Assembly (NCBI GenBank): GCA_002404095.1
Contig: DHJA01000132.1
Span: forward strand, 5,095-20,584
Reading direction: 5' to 3'
Source of the DNA: Planctomycetaceae bacterium UBA4732
Lineage (GTDB): Bacteria; Planctomycetota; Planctomycetia; Gemmatales; Gemmataceae
Length of the DNA: 15,490 nucleotides
Part shown: piece after piece, positions 1-6,137 of the stretch
Numbering within the stretch: the first letter of the stretch is position 1
How the letters are laid out: the number at the start of each line of letters is the position of its first letter
The notes under the pieces: model-generated
Told to the model about the DNA's origin: nothing
Database searches by the model: none
The model's input: only the letters and a program-made list of their open reading frames with translations
Program-made: the position numbers and the translations under genes

Positions 1-1449
1 CCGTCGATGCTCATGACGAGCGAGCACGACGACTCGAGTGCCCTGGCCGCCGACTTCATCGGCCGGGTCATGGCCCGTCACGGTCTGGGTGACCGCTGGG
101 CGTTCCAGGCGTTGCACTCCGACGCGCGCTGCTACGGGCTCTCGGCCGGTGCGCTCGGCCGGCTGTACCGCGACGCGGCGCTCATCATCAACCTCCACGG
201 CGGCACGCTTCCGCTCCCCGAGCACGCCGCGAGCGGCCGCCTCGTGTACCTCGAAACCGACCCCGTGCAGCCGCAGCTCGAGGTGTTCCAGAACCTTCCC
301 GAGACGATCGACTTCCTCGACCAGCACTGCGCGTACTTCACCTTCGCCGAGAACTACGGCACCGCCGCGTGCACCCTGCCGCCGACCGACCTCTACGAGT
401 TCCGCCCGACCCGCCAGCCGGTCGTGCTCGACTGGTGGGAGAACGGGGCGGCGCCGCGCGACGGGCGGTTCACCACCATCGCGAACTGGCGTCAACCGTG
501 GCGCGACGTCAGCCACGACGGCCGCGTCTACGGCTGGACGAAGGACGACGAGTTCCGGCGCGTCATCGATCTACCCGCGGCCACGTCGGTCTGCCTCGAG
601 CTCGCGCTCGCGAATTGCGGGCCCGACGACGAGGCCTCGTTGGTCGACCACGGCTGGCGCGTGCGCCCGGCCCGCGAGCTGTCGGGCGACATCGATGCGT
701 ACCGCGGCTACATCCGCGGCTCGCGCGGTGAGTTCACGGTCGCCAAGGAGCAGAACGTCGCCTTCCGCACCGGTTGGTTCTCCGATCGCAGCGCCACCTA
801 CCTGGCCGCCGGTCGACCGGTGATCATGCAGGACACCGGCTTCGGCGAGGCGCTGAACGTCGAGCGGACGGTCCACCTCTTCGAGGCGGCGGGCGCGTCG
901 GGACTGCACCTCGAGGACCAGGAGTTGCCCAAGCGTTGCGGCCACCTGGCGGGCAAACGACTCGTCGAGGCCGACGCGATGGCGAGCAAGATCCGGGCGG
1001 CGTGTGCCGCGCGCCGCGATCCCGACTTCGTGATCTTGGCAAGAACCGATGCGCGCGGCACCCACGGCTTCGACGAGGCCGTGCGCCGTGCGAAACTCTA
1101 TCTCGCGGCGGGGGCCGACGGCATCTTCCCCGAGGCGCTCGAGTCGGCCGAGGAGTTCGCCGCCTTCGCCCAGGCGATGCCCGGCGTGTGCCTCCTCGCC
1201 AACATGACGGAGTTCGGCCGCAGCCCGTACCTGGACTTTGCGGCCCTAACGGCGATGGGTTACCGTATAGTATTATACCCCGTCACGGCTCTGCGCGCTG
1301 CCCTACGCGCGGCCGAGACGACGCTGGCGGAGATTCTGAACAAGGGCCACCAGCGCGACGCGCTGCCGAAGATGTTGAGCCGCGCCGAACTGTACGACTT
1401 GCTCGACTACGCGGGCCATGAAGAACGAGACCGCTCGTATTTCCGCTGA
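1..1449 (+). CDS. Chimeric frame: glycosyltransferase-like N part fused to methylisocitrate lyase C part
   Basis: The frame is open from base 1, so its true start lies upstream; the first ATG is at 7. Numbering from that ATG, residues 1-275 resemble the later part of a glycosyltransferase-like family: a stretch with NLHGG near residue 64, then YRGYIRGSRGEF, then RTGWFSDRS and AAGRPVIMQDTGFGEAL. In such proteins the last motif normally continues into the C-terminal donor-binding helices. Here, after residue 283 the sequence instead continues as PrpB (methylisocitrate lyase), with GLHLEDQ, KRCGH, ARTDARG and ANMTEFG. The switch occurs exactly at DTGFGEAL (276-283), a string that fits both families. 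The glycosyltransferase lacks its C-terminus and PrpB lacks its first roughly 85 residues, so neither half looks complete. Third codon positions are about 90% G or C up to about 1230 and lower afterwards. A true fusion is possible, but a recombination or assembly join is more likely. Substrate of the glycosyltransferase part is unknown. Confidence 0.7.
   Translation, partial: PSMLMTSEHDDSSALAADFIGRVMARHGLGDRWAFQALHSDARCYGLSAGALGRLYRDAALIINLHGGTLPLPEHAASGRLVYLETDPVQPQLEVFQNLPETIDFLDQHCAYFTFAENYGTAACTLPPTDLYEFRPTRQPVVLDWWENGAAPRDGRFTTIANWRQPWRDVSHDGRVYGWTKDDEFRRVIDLPAATSVCLELALANCGPDDEASLVDHGWRVRPARELSGDIDAYRGYIRGSRGEFTVAKEQNVAFRTGWFSDRSATYLAAGRPVIMQDTGFGEALNVERTVHLFEAAGASGLHLEDQELPKRCGHLAGKRLVEADAMASKIRAACAARRDPDFVILARTDARGTHGFDEAVRRAKLYLAAGADGIFPEALESAEEFAAFAQAMPGVCLLANMTEFGRSPYLDFAALTAMGYRIVLYPVTALRAALRAAETTLAEILNKGHQRDALPKMLSRAELYDLLDYAGHEERDRSYFR
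832..1449 (+). pseudogene. prpB: Methylisocitrate lyase, 5'-truncated portion
   Basis: This is the PrpB part of the fused frame. PrpB cleaves 2-methylisocitrate to pyruvate and succinate in the methylcitrate cycle for propionate use. Visible family motifs, in frame numbering from base 7, are DTGFGEAL (276-283), HLEDQ with E303, the catalytic-cysteine motif KRCGH (C311), ILARTDARG and LANMTEFG. The C-terminal Y-DLLDY region ends at the usual place. Missing is everything before DTGFGE, roughly the first 85 residues including the first strands of the TIM barrel and an active-site Asp. The usual metal-binding pair is DAD before the GFG; here the first Asp is replaced by Met from the glycosyltransferase side. 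The fragment should be inactive as a lyase. A citrate/methylcitrate synthase follows 110 bases downstream, which fits a former prpBC operon. Confidence 0.75.
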
Positions 1450-1464
1450 GAGTCTGTCCGGGTT

Positions 1465-1534
1465 ACGAGCCGCGACCGTTAGGGAGCGGTGGCCTCACGC
1501 AGCCTAAAACCGCTCCCTAACGGTCGCGGCTCGT
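1465..1534. repeat. Perfect 26-bp inverted repeat, prpB-prpC gap
   Basis: The arms at 1465-1490 and 1509-1534 are exact reverse complements of each other (core cgcgaccgttagggagcg), separated by an 18-base loop. It starts 16 bases after the upstream stop and ends 25 bases before the prpC start. There is no T-run, so it is not a classic intrinsic terminator. It could act as an attenuator or mRNA-processing/stability hairpin inside the operon. From memory this family is widespread in planctomycete genomes as a REP-like element; I have not checked that by search. Confidence 0.9.
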
Positions 1535-1559
1535 TGAATTAAGTTATTGAGAAACGCAC

Positions 1560-2678
1560 ATGAACAGCAGCGAAGAGTATTCCCCCGGTCTGGAAGGCGT
1601 GATCGGCGGCGAGACGGCGATCTCCACGATCACCGACGGTCTAAGCTATCGCGGATATGCCGTACCGGAATTGGCTGAGAAAGGCACCTTTGACGACATT
1701 GCCTATCTGCTATTGCACGGCGACCTTCCCAGCGGCGGACAGCGCGCCGACTTTCGTAAGCGTGTGATGGCGACCCAGCAGCTGCCCGATGCGCTAATCA
1801 ACCTGTTCCGTGCGTTGCCGCGCGAGACGCCGCCGATGGATGTGCTGCGCACGGCCGTCAGCGTACTGGCCCATTACGACCCGGAGGCGCAGGAGTTATC
1901 GCCGGCCGCCAGTCTGCGCAAGGCGGAACGGCTACTCGGACAGATTCCGGTCGCCATTGCGGCACAATGGCGCATCGCGCACGGCCTGCCAGCCTACACA
2001 GCCAGCCCCGACCTCGGACATGCGGCGAGTTTCCTCTATCTCCTGCGCGGCAAGGAGGCTTCACCCGACGCCGTGCGCGCGCTGGACGTATCCCTGATCC
2101 TGTACGCGGAACACGAATTCAACGCCTCGACGTTCACGGCGCGCGTGGTCTGTTCGACGGAATCGGACCTTCATTCGTGCATCGTCGCGGCCATCGGAGC
2201 GCTCAAGGGTCGGCTGCACGGCGGGGCCAATGAAAAAGTGATGGACGCGCTCCGCGCGGCCGGCGGGCCTTCGACGGCCGAGCGGTGGGTGCGCGACGCG
2301 CTGGCTCGCAAAGAAAAACTGATGGGCTTCGGCCATCGCGTTTACAAAGCCGGCGACGTGCGCGCGGCAGTGCTGACCCCCTACGCCCGCCGCGCGGCGG
2401 AAGCGGCGGGACAATTACAATGGGAGGAGACGGCCGCCGTCATCGAACGGGTGTTGGCGGCGGAGAAGAATTTGCACCCTAACCTCGACTGGCCGGCCGG
2501 CCGACTGTATCACGCCTTGGGCCTGGAAGTGCCGCTCTATACGCCGATTTTCGTGATGGCGCGCGTGGCGGGGTGGAGCGCTCATGTCATCGAACAACAG
2601 GGGCGTAATCGTCTGATCCGACCTCGCAGCCGCTATATCGGGCCGCCGCGCCGCGCGGTCCCGGCGGACCCGGTCTAA
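1560..2678 (+). CDS. prpC: 2-methylcitrate synthase / citrate synthase
   Basis: The 372-residue protein has the usual length of short bacterial citrate or methylcitrate synthases. The family condenses oxaloacetate with acetyl-CoA or propionyl-CoA. The catalytic triad is present: H220 in RLHGGANE, H259 in MGFGHRVYK and D310 in HPNLDWPAG. The substrate-binding end TPIFVMARVAGW...HVIEQ and NRLIRPRSRYIGP is intact, as is the N-terminal GLEGVIGGETAIS start typical of the type. The sequence alone does not separate methylcitrate from citrate synthase. I prefer PrpC because a methylisocitrate lyase fragment lies directly upstream on the same strand. The ATG at 1560 has only a weak ribosome site (gag in ttgagaaacgcac). 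A long hairpin separates it from the upstream frame. Codon use is less GC-biased than the first 1.2 kb of the window. Confidence 0.9.
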   Translation: MNSSEEYSPGLEGVIGGETAISTITDGLSYRGYAVPELAEKGTFDDIAYLLLHGDLPSGGQRADFRKRVMATQQLPDALINLFRALPRETPPMDVLRTAVSVLAHYDPEAQELSPAASLRKAERLLGQIPVAIAAQWRIAHGLPAYTASPDLGHAASFLYLLRGKEASPDAVRALDVSLILYAEHEFNASTFTARVVCSTESDLHSCIVAAIGALKGRLHGGANEKVMDALRAAGGPSTAERWVRDALARKEKLMGFGHRVYKAGDVRAAVLTPYARRAAEAAGQLQWEETAAVIERVLAAEKNLHPNLDWPAGRLYHALGLEVPLYTPIFVMARVAGWSAHVIEQQGRNRLIRPRSRYIGPPRRAVPADPV

Positions 2679-2784
2679 GCGGGTCGGCAAGCGATCCCGC
2701 TCGGTCGGAAACCCGGTGAGCGGGGCGGAAGCCAGCTGATTTAGTATTTCATCGCTCATTGTTGGAAGCATCAGGGAGGCTCAC

Positions 2785-2853
2785 GCGAGCCCGCAGCGCT
2801 AAGCAAGGGCGAGTCCGTCCTTTGCTCGCCGTTGCTTGGCGCTGCGGGCTCGC
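2785..2853. repeat. 29-bp inverted repeat after prpC
   Basis: The arms at 2785-2813 and 2825-2853 (core gcgagcccgcagcgc) match with two mismatches around an 11-base loop (tccgtcctttg). The right arm is followed by a short mixed ctttatt stretch, so weak terminator activity for prpC is possible. The type is, from memory, another common planctomycete intergenic palindrome and shares no sequence with the one at 1465-1534. Confidence 0.85.
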
Positions 2854-2921
2854 CCGCCTTTATTCCAAACGGAGACGCTACTGGAAATCGTGTTTGGTGT
2901 GTTTGACAGGCGGCCATCGGT

Positions 2922-2961
2922 CGGTTAGCCTAGTCGGCTGAAAGCCGACGCGGCTAAACCG
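2922..2961. repeat. Nested hairpin repeat (gtcggct-gaa-agccgac)
   Basis: The inner stem gtcggct/agccgac (2933-2939 with 2943-2949) closes a 3-base loop. An outer stem (cggttagcc at 2922-2930 with ggctaaaccg at 2952-2961, one bulge) extends it. This is a compact REP-like palindrome of yet another family. It could fold in RNA or single-stranded DNA. The core gttagcc at 2924-2930 resembles an integron core box but has no attC architecture around it. Confidence 0.75.
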
Positions 2962-3007
2962 TCGTGCCGGCGCGGTGATAGGCAGCGGCGGCGCTGTCTA
3001 ATCATGG

Positions 3008-3608
3008 TTCGGCTTACGGGGAGAGAACGGTGACTGAGCGCATTCGCAGTGACCAGCGACTCGCGGTTACCATCGCCGCGCTGATCTTCGGGCCGCTCTT
3101 CATGCTGGGTCCCGTGGCTGGCGGAATCTGCATACTCGTCCTCGCGCGGCTGAGCGTCGAGACCGTCCTTTTCGCTATCGGACTATGCTGCCTCAGTGCT
3201 TTCCTCACTTACCACATGACGCAGAATTATCAGTGGGTGGAATTCGACGGCATACATATCCGTGGGCGCCGCTTCTGGACCCGGCGTCTCGTCGAGAACA
3301 CCCTGGCCGATGTCCAGGAGATCCGTGTGCTGGGGGCGCTTGCACGGAATAAGGTAACCAGTGTGACCGATGCGATCATCGGACCTGTACGCGGCTGGGA
3401 GATCTGTTTTCGCCATGGCCCCAGCATCGCGGTGATCCGCCTCGACATGAAAAACGCTGAACAGCTAGCCGCGACAGTGGAACGTGCCCTACAACAGCGG
3501 GGGACATGATTTCAAGAGGCCGAACCAGTCGCTGCAGCCGACCGGGGCCGCATGACGCCCTCGCGCGGCGCGCAGTCTCCTCCGCGGCCCCGGCGGCTGA
3601 GCGGGTTG
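3008..3608 (+). mobile_element. Candidate integron-type gene cassette (single gene plus attC-like site)
   Basis: The boundaries are inferred from integron rules: a cassette starts with TTRRRY of one core site and ends with the G of the next. The box GTTCGGC at 3007-3013 is the exact complement of GCCGAAC at 3519-3525, the outer box of the attC-like site behind the gene. That complementarity is expected when a cassette's two ends come from the same circular form. The unit is 601 bases long, carries one small gene in the orientation of the attC, has only 16 bases between the 5' box and the start codon, and only 9 bases between stop codon and attC. No integrase gene or attI is in the window. Both cores deviate from strict GTTRRRY (GTTCGGC, GTTAGCC), so this is a candidate, possibly an old one. 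Confidence 0.55.
3030..3509 (+). CDS. Small membrane protein with a PH-like cytoplasmic part, function unknown
   Basis: I do not recognise a named family. The 159-residue protein starts with GTG, chosen because ggggagag lies 5 bases upstream. Residues 11-39 and 41-62 are hydrophobic and form a likely transmembrane hairpin. Residues 66-155 alternate hydrophobic and polar positions (WVEFDGIHIRGRRF, ADVQEIRVL, GWEICFRHG, AVIRLDM), ending in a helix rich in Ala/Glu. This resembles bacterial PH-like domains that follow two membrane helices; that reading is inference. Both cysteine pairs sit in or near the membrane hairpin. The gene stands alone between a core-like box and an attC-like site, so it may be cassette cargo. 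No catalytic motif is visible. Confidence 0.75.
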   Translation: MTERIRSDQRLAVTIAALIFGPLFMLGPVAGGICILVLARLSVETVLFAIGLCCLSAFLTYHMTQNYQWVEFDGIHIRGRRFWTRRLVENTLADVQEIRVLGALARNKVTSVTDAIIGPVRGWEICFRHGPSIAVIRLDMKNAEQLAATVERALQQRGT

Positions 3609-3614
3609 TTAGCC
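3519..3614 (+). other. attC-like recombination site
   Basis: The order of parts matches an attC. The outer left box GCCGAAC (3519-3525) is followed by a 5-base spacer and a left arm (3531-3551). Then come a 32-base centre (3552-3583), a right arm (3584-3602), a 5-base spacer and the outer right box GTTAGCC (3608-3614). The right arm's 19 bases pair completely with the left arm's 21 bases if two single bases bulge out, G3534 and A3541. Extrahelical bases on the left (L'') arm are a hallmark of attC sites and are not expected in terminators. Total length is 96 bases, within the known range. The site lies 9 bases after a stop codon. The outer boxes pair imperfectly with each other, as in an integrated cassette whose right core belongs to the next unit. 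A chance GC-rich hairpin cannot be excluded without comparison to other genomes. Confidence 0.65.
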
Positions 3615-3653
3615 GCATGGCAATAGCCCCGGGTCTATAAAGTGAGGTGACTG

Positions 3654-5015
3654 ATGCAAGAACACTGCTCAACCTGGCGGGGCATCGGGCGAGACATGGC
3701 CGCGCTCGCTGTGCTGGTGACTTGCGGCCTTGCCGCATTCGCCGACCCGCCACCCGCGCCAAACGATTCGCCAAAACCCCTGCCGCAGAAGACCGTCACA
3801 GCCTGGAAGGCGACTGGGGCCGAAGTCGGCTGGCTGCAAGCGGAAGAGGGGTTCAGCCTGCATTTCGCCCCGGAGAAAGCAGGTAAGCCGGGCGACCTGC
3901 CGGCGTTCAGATTCGACCGTTGGCCAGAGGGAGGCCTGACAAAGCTGCCCGAACCCGGCGTGGCCTTCGGACTCGTCCTTGCGAAGAACTCGGACGCCGG
4001 GCGGCTGGTGACGGACGCCAAGGTGAAGGAACTGGCTGGGCTCACGAGCCTGCAAACACTGGTTCTTGACTACACGCAGGTGACTGGGGAAGGGCTCAAC
4101 GCGCTGGCCGGGCTCAAAAGTTTGCAGGAACTGAGCCTTTCCTCCACAAAGGCGGCGGACTCAGGGCTGAAGGCGCTGACTGGGCTGAAGGCTCTACGAA
4201 GGCTGCACCTTAACGGCGCCCCGGTGACGGACGCGGGACTCAAGGAACTGGCCAATCTGAAGGCCCTGCAAACGCTGGACCTCGAGGGCACTAAGGTGGG
4301 GGACGCGGGGCTGAAGGAATTGGCCCAGTTGAACAGCCTGCAAAGGCTCTTCCTCGGCGGCACCCAGGTGACGGACGCAGGCCTGAAGGAATTGGCCGCA
4401 CTAAACGATTTGCAGGAGTTAACCCTCGGTGGTACCGAGGTGACGGACGTGGGGCTAAACGCACTCGGCAGGCTGAAGAGTCTGCGGAGCTTGCATCTCG
4501 GCGGTACTCGGGTGACGGACGCGGGACTCAAGGAACTAGCAGGGCTGACGGGCTTACAAGAACTCGGCCTTGATTTCACGGAAGTGACGGGCGAAGGGCT
4601 CAAGGCACTGGCCGGACTGAAGGAAATGCGATCGCTGGGCCTTTATGGAACGCAGGTGACGGATGCCGGGCTGAAAAAAGTGGCCGGGATGAGGGGCTTG
4701 CAAAGGCTAAACCTCGGAAGCACCCGAGTGACCAACGCGGGGATGATGGAGTTGGCCAAGCTCGACAGCTTACAATTGCTGTCGCTGAGTGCAATCCCCG
4801 TGACGGATGCGGGCCTGAAGGAATTGGCCAGGCTTAAAAACTTGCAAATGCTAGACCTTAGCGAAGCCAAGGTGACCGACGCGGGCCTGAAGGAACTGAC
4901 CGGGATGAAGAACCTGCAATGGCTGCACCTGGCAGGGGCGCGCGGAGTGACCGAGGCAGGGCTGAACGAGCTACGAAAGGCATTGCCGGGTTGCACAATC
5001 TCCTCCCGCGAGTGA
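3654..5015 (+). CDS. Secreted leucine-rich-repeat protein, 13 repeats
   Basis: The 453-residue protein begins with a positively charged stretch, then a hydrophobic core (residues 15-29) and a likely signal-peptidase site after AFA (about residue 30). The mature protein would be exported. Residues 31-129 form a non-repeat cap (AWKATGAEVGWLQ, HFAPEKAG). From residue 130 to the end there are 13 tandem repeats of 24 residues on the pattern LxxLxxLxL followed by TxVTDAGLKEL, the bacterial LRR type abundant in planctomycetes. The last repeat ends in LRKALPGCTISS, a usual C-cap. Function is probably protein binding; the partner is unknown. ATG at 3654 is preceded by gtgaggtg. The internal ATG at 3696 (residue 15) could also give a signal peptide but has a poorer ribosome site. 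The gene starts 40 bases after the attC-like site. At DNA level the repeats form a degenerate 72-base tandem array. Confidence 0.9.
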   Translation: MQEHCSTWRGIGRDMAALAVLVTCGLAAFADPPPAPNDSPKPLPQKTVTAWKATGAEVGWLQAEEGFSLHFAPEKAGKPGDLPAFRFDRWPEGGLTKLPEPGVAFGLVLAKNSDAGRLVTDAKVKELAGLTSLQTLVLDYTQVTGEGLNALAGLKSLQELSLSSTKAADSGLKALTGLKALRRLHLNGAPVTDAGLKELANLKALQTLDLEGTKVGDAGLKELAQLNSLQRLFLGGTQVTDAGLKELAALNDLQELTLGGTEVTDVGLNALGRLKSLRSLHLGGTRVTDAGLKELAGLTGLQELGLDFTEVTGEGLKALAGLKEMRSLGLYGTQVTDAGLKKVAGMRGLQRLNLGSTRVTNAGMMELAKLDSLQLLSLSAIPVTDAGLKELARLKNLQMLDLSEAKVTDAGLKELTGMKNLQWLHLAGARGVTEAGLNELRKALPGCTISSRE

Positions 5016-5064
5016 GGAGTGCTTCGGGCGCCGCCTGAGCGCAGGCAATCACTGTGTGTAGGAG

Positions 5065-5156
5065 GACAAAGGGGACGCATCTAATAGTTAGGCGCATCTT
5101 CAAGGATATTTAGATGCGTCCCTTTGGTCTCTTTGGTGTCGTCCCCTTTGGTGTCC
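5065..5156. repeat. Imperfect inverted repeat and ctttggt array after the LRR gene
   Basis: The left arm 5065-5084 (gac aaaggggacgcatctaa) pairs with 5110-5129 except for two single-base indels. A further run repeats ctttggt at 5122, 5131 and 5146, the last within gtcccctttggtgtc, which is close to the right arm's outer end. The aaaggggac/gtccccttt palindrome is a type I remember from planctomycete intergenic regions. It lies 50 bases after the LRR stop and before the toxin-antitoxin pair. Confidence 0.7.
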
Positions 5157-5192
5157 GGCGGCGGAGGGCTTCCGGCGTGCGGCCGGCTGCGG

Positions 5193-5198
5193 TATTAT
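5193..5198 (+). promoter_or_regulatory. Possible -10 element of the vapBC operon
   Basis: TATTAT lies 28 bases before the antitoxin start in otherwise very GC-rich DNA. Its spacing to the start codon suits a short leader. The -35 candidate 17 bases upstream (ttccgg at 5170-5175) is poor. A toxin-antitoxin operon needs its own, usually autoregulated, promoter, which is the main reason to mention it. Confidence 0.3.
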
Positions 5199-5225
5199 GT
5201 CGGCATCGACCTGTGAGGAGAAGCC

Positions 5226-5450
5226 ATGAGCCAGACGCTGATCATCCGTGGACGGTACACCGACCGGACTTTCATCCCAGACGGCCCGCTGCCCGACGCC
5301 GAGGGGGCGGCGGAACTGGTCATCACCCCGGCCGCCCCTAGGTCGGGCGGGTCAGTCGCCGACGCCTTCGGGGCCGCGTCCGTCCTGCGGAGCGGTGGCG
5401 ACATCCTGGCCCAGGTCCGCGCCGACCGCGAGGAGTGGGGTGACCGCTGA
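5226..5450 (+). CDS. VapB-like antitoxin (AF2212/DUF104-like)
   Basis: The 74-residue protein starts with a short beta-rich N-terminus (QTLIIRGRYTDRTFIPDGPLPDAEGAAELVIT), the pattern of small antitoxins whose first 35 residues form a swapped hairpin used for DNA or toxin contact. The C-terminal half (VADAFGAASVLRSGGDILAQVRADREEWGDR) is an amphipathic helix ending in acidic and basic residues, suited to wrap the toxin. ATG at 5226 has a good site, gaggag at 5215-5220. Its stop codon overlaps the start of the PIN-domain toxin. The pair is expected to repress its own promoter, as known for VapBC. Codon third positions are close to 90% G/C, higher than in neighbouring genes, which suggests acquisition from elsewhere. 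Confidence 0.8.
   Translation: MSQTLIIRGRYTDRTFIPDGPLPDAEGAAELVITPAAPRSGGSVADAFGAASVLRSGGDILAQVRADREEWGDR
5430..5435 (+). promoter_or_regulatory. Ribosome site that points to the CTG start of the toxin
   Basis: GAGGAG sits inside the antitoxin gene, 11 bases before the CTG at 5447. It supports a toxin start at the overlap rather than at the downstream TTG (5480), which has no good site and would remove the essential first Asp. Confidence 0.5.
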
Positions 5451-5842
5451 TCTACCTCGATGCGAACGTCGTCATCCGCTTGGTCGAAGGGGACGCTGCC
5501 ACCCGCGCCCCGTTGGCGGCCCGGCTGGCCTCGTCGCTGGGCGTACCAGGGTCGTTGGTCACGTCGCGGCTGAGCCGGCTGGAGTGCAGATCCAAGCCGT
5601 TGCGGGCGGGCGATGTCGCCACCCTGGCCCAGTTCGACGTGTTCTTCGCCGGCGTCGAGATCGTTCTGGTTGAGGTGAGTGCGGCGATCGTCGAGCGGGC
5701 CACCGACCTCCGCGCAAAGTACAACCTCAAGACGCCCGACGCCCTCCACTACGCCACGGCCGTGGAGGCCGGCGCGTCGGTGTTCTTGACCGGCGACCGC
5801 GCCCTGTCGCGGTGTTCGGAGGCGCCGGTCGAGGTGTTGTGA
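5447..5842 (+). CDS. VapC-like PIN-domain ribonuclease toxin (CTG start)
   Basis: The PIN quartet of acidic residues is complete if translation starts at CTG 5447: D5 in IYLDANVVI, E46 in SRLECRSKPL, D98 in KTPDALHYATA and D117 in FLTGDRAL. These coordinate Mg2+ for RNA cleavage; VapC toxins typically cut tRNA or rRNA. The protein is 131 residues, normal for the family. The first in-frame ATG/GTG/TTG-type start is TTG 5480, which would delete D5, so I choose CTG. It overlaps the antitoxin stop as CTGA, the counterpart of the usual ATGA overlap, and the in-frame stop at 5441-5443 rules out any earlier start. Toxin and antitoxin are thus translationally coupled. Base composition matches the antitoxin and is richer in G/C than the flanking genes. 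Confidence 0.85.
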   Translation: MIYLDANVVIRLVEGDAATRAPLAARLASSLGVPGSLVTSRLSRLECRSKPLRAGDVATLAQFDVFFAGVEIVLVEVSAAIVERATDLRAKYNLKTPDALHYATAVEAGASVFLTGDRALSRCSEAPVEVL

Positions 5843-6137
5843 GCGCTGTCGGACGGTGAGCGGCCGAACTGTGTCGTTCTGCGTTGAGGAAGTCTGCGGA
5901 GGAACACCGATCGTGGAGAATAATGACCTCCGCCTCGTCCTTTGCCAGAACGAGACGCTGTGAAGGAGGGTTCCTCCACGCCCTAGAATCTCATCCGTTC
6001 CACTCGGCCGGCCAAGCAAAGAGTCGGGCTTTCCTCTCAAGGAGGATCCCAGTTAGGCGGCGGCTCGGCGAGCGGGCAGCGTCGCGGCGAACGGTCGCAC
6101 AGGTCGCGTCCGGAATGTCCCGCCGGTCCCGGTCGAG

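Larger units (their letters stand above)
2679..3029. other. Repeat-bearing intergenic region
   Basis: There is no credible gene in this 351-base gap; the short open frames inside lack ribosome sites and run through the palindromes. It contains two unrelated inverted repeats (2785-2853 and 2922-2961). Its last 23 bases hold the GTTCGGC box and the ribosome site (ggggagag, 3018-3025) of the next gene. No clear sigma-70 promoter is visible. Confidence 0.7.

Noticed and set aside
2785..2853. Inverted repeats as insertion-sequence ends
   Set aside because: The arms are only about 11 bases apart with no transposase between any of the repeat pairs, and no target-site duplications were seen.
2759..2941. 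60-codon open frame after prpC
   Set aside because: It lies across two palindromic repeats, lacks a ribosome site, and shows no recognisable protein features.
4070..5080. Long minus-strand open frames opposite the LRR gene
   Set aside because: They are mirror translations of the 72-base LRR array (Ser/Pro-rich repeats) and have no independent support.
5087..5093. GTTAGGC, a consensus integron core (also at 6053-6059)
   Set aside because: No complementary outer box or attC-like arms at the proper distance in either case; a 7-base match alone is expected by chance.
5480..5842. TTG at 5480 as toxin start
   Set aside because: It would delete the essential first Asp of the PIN active site; CTG at 5447 gives a complete protein and overlaps the antitoxin stop.
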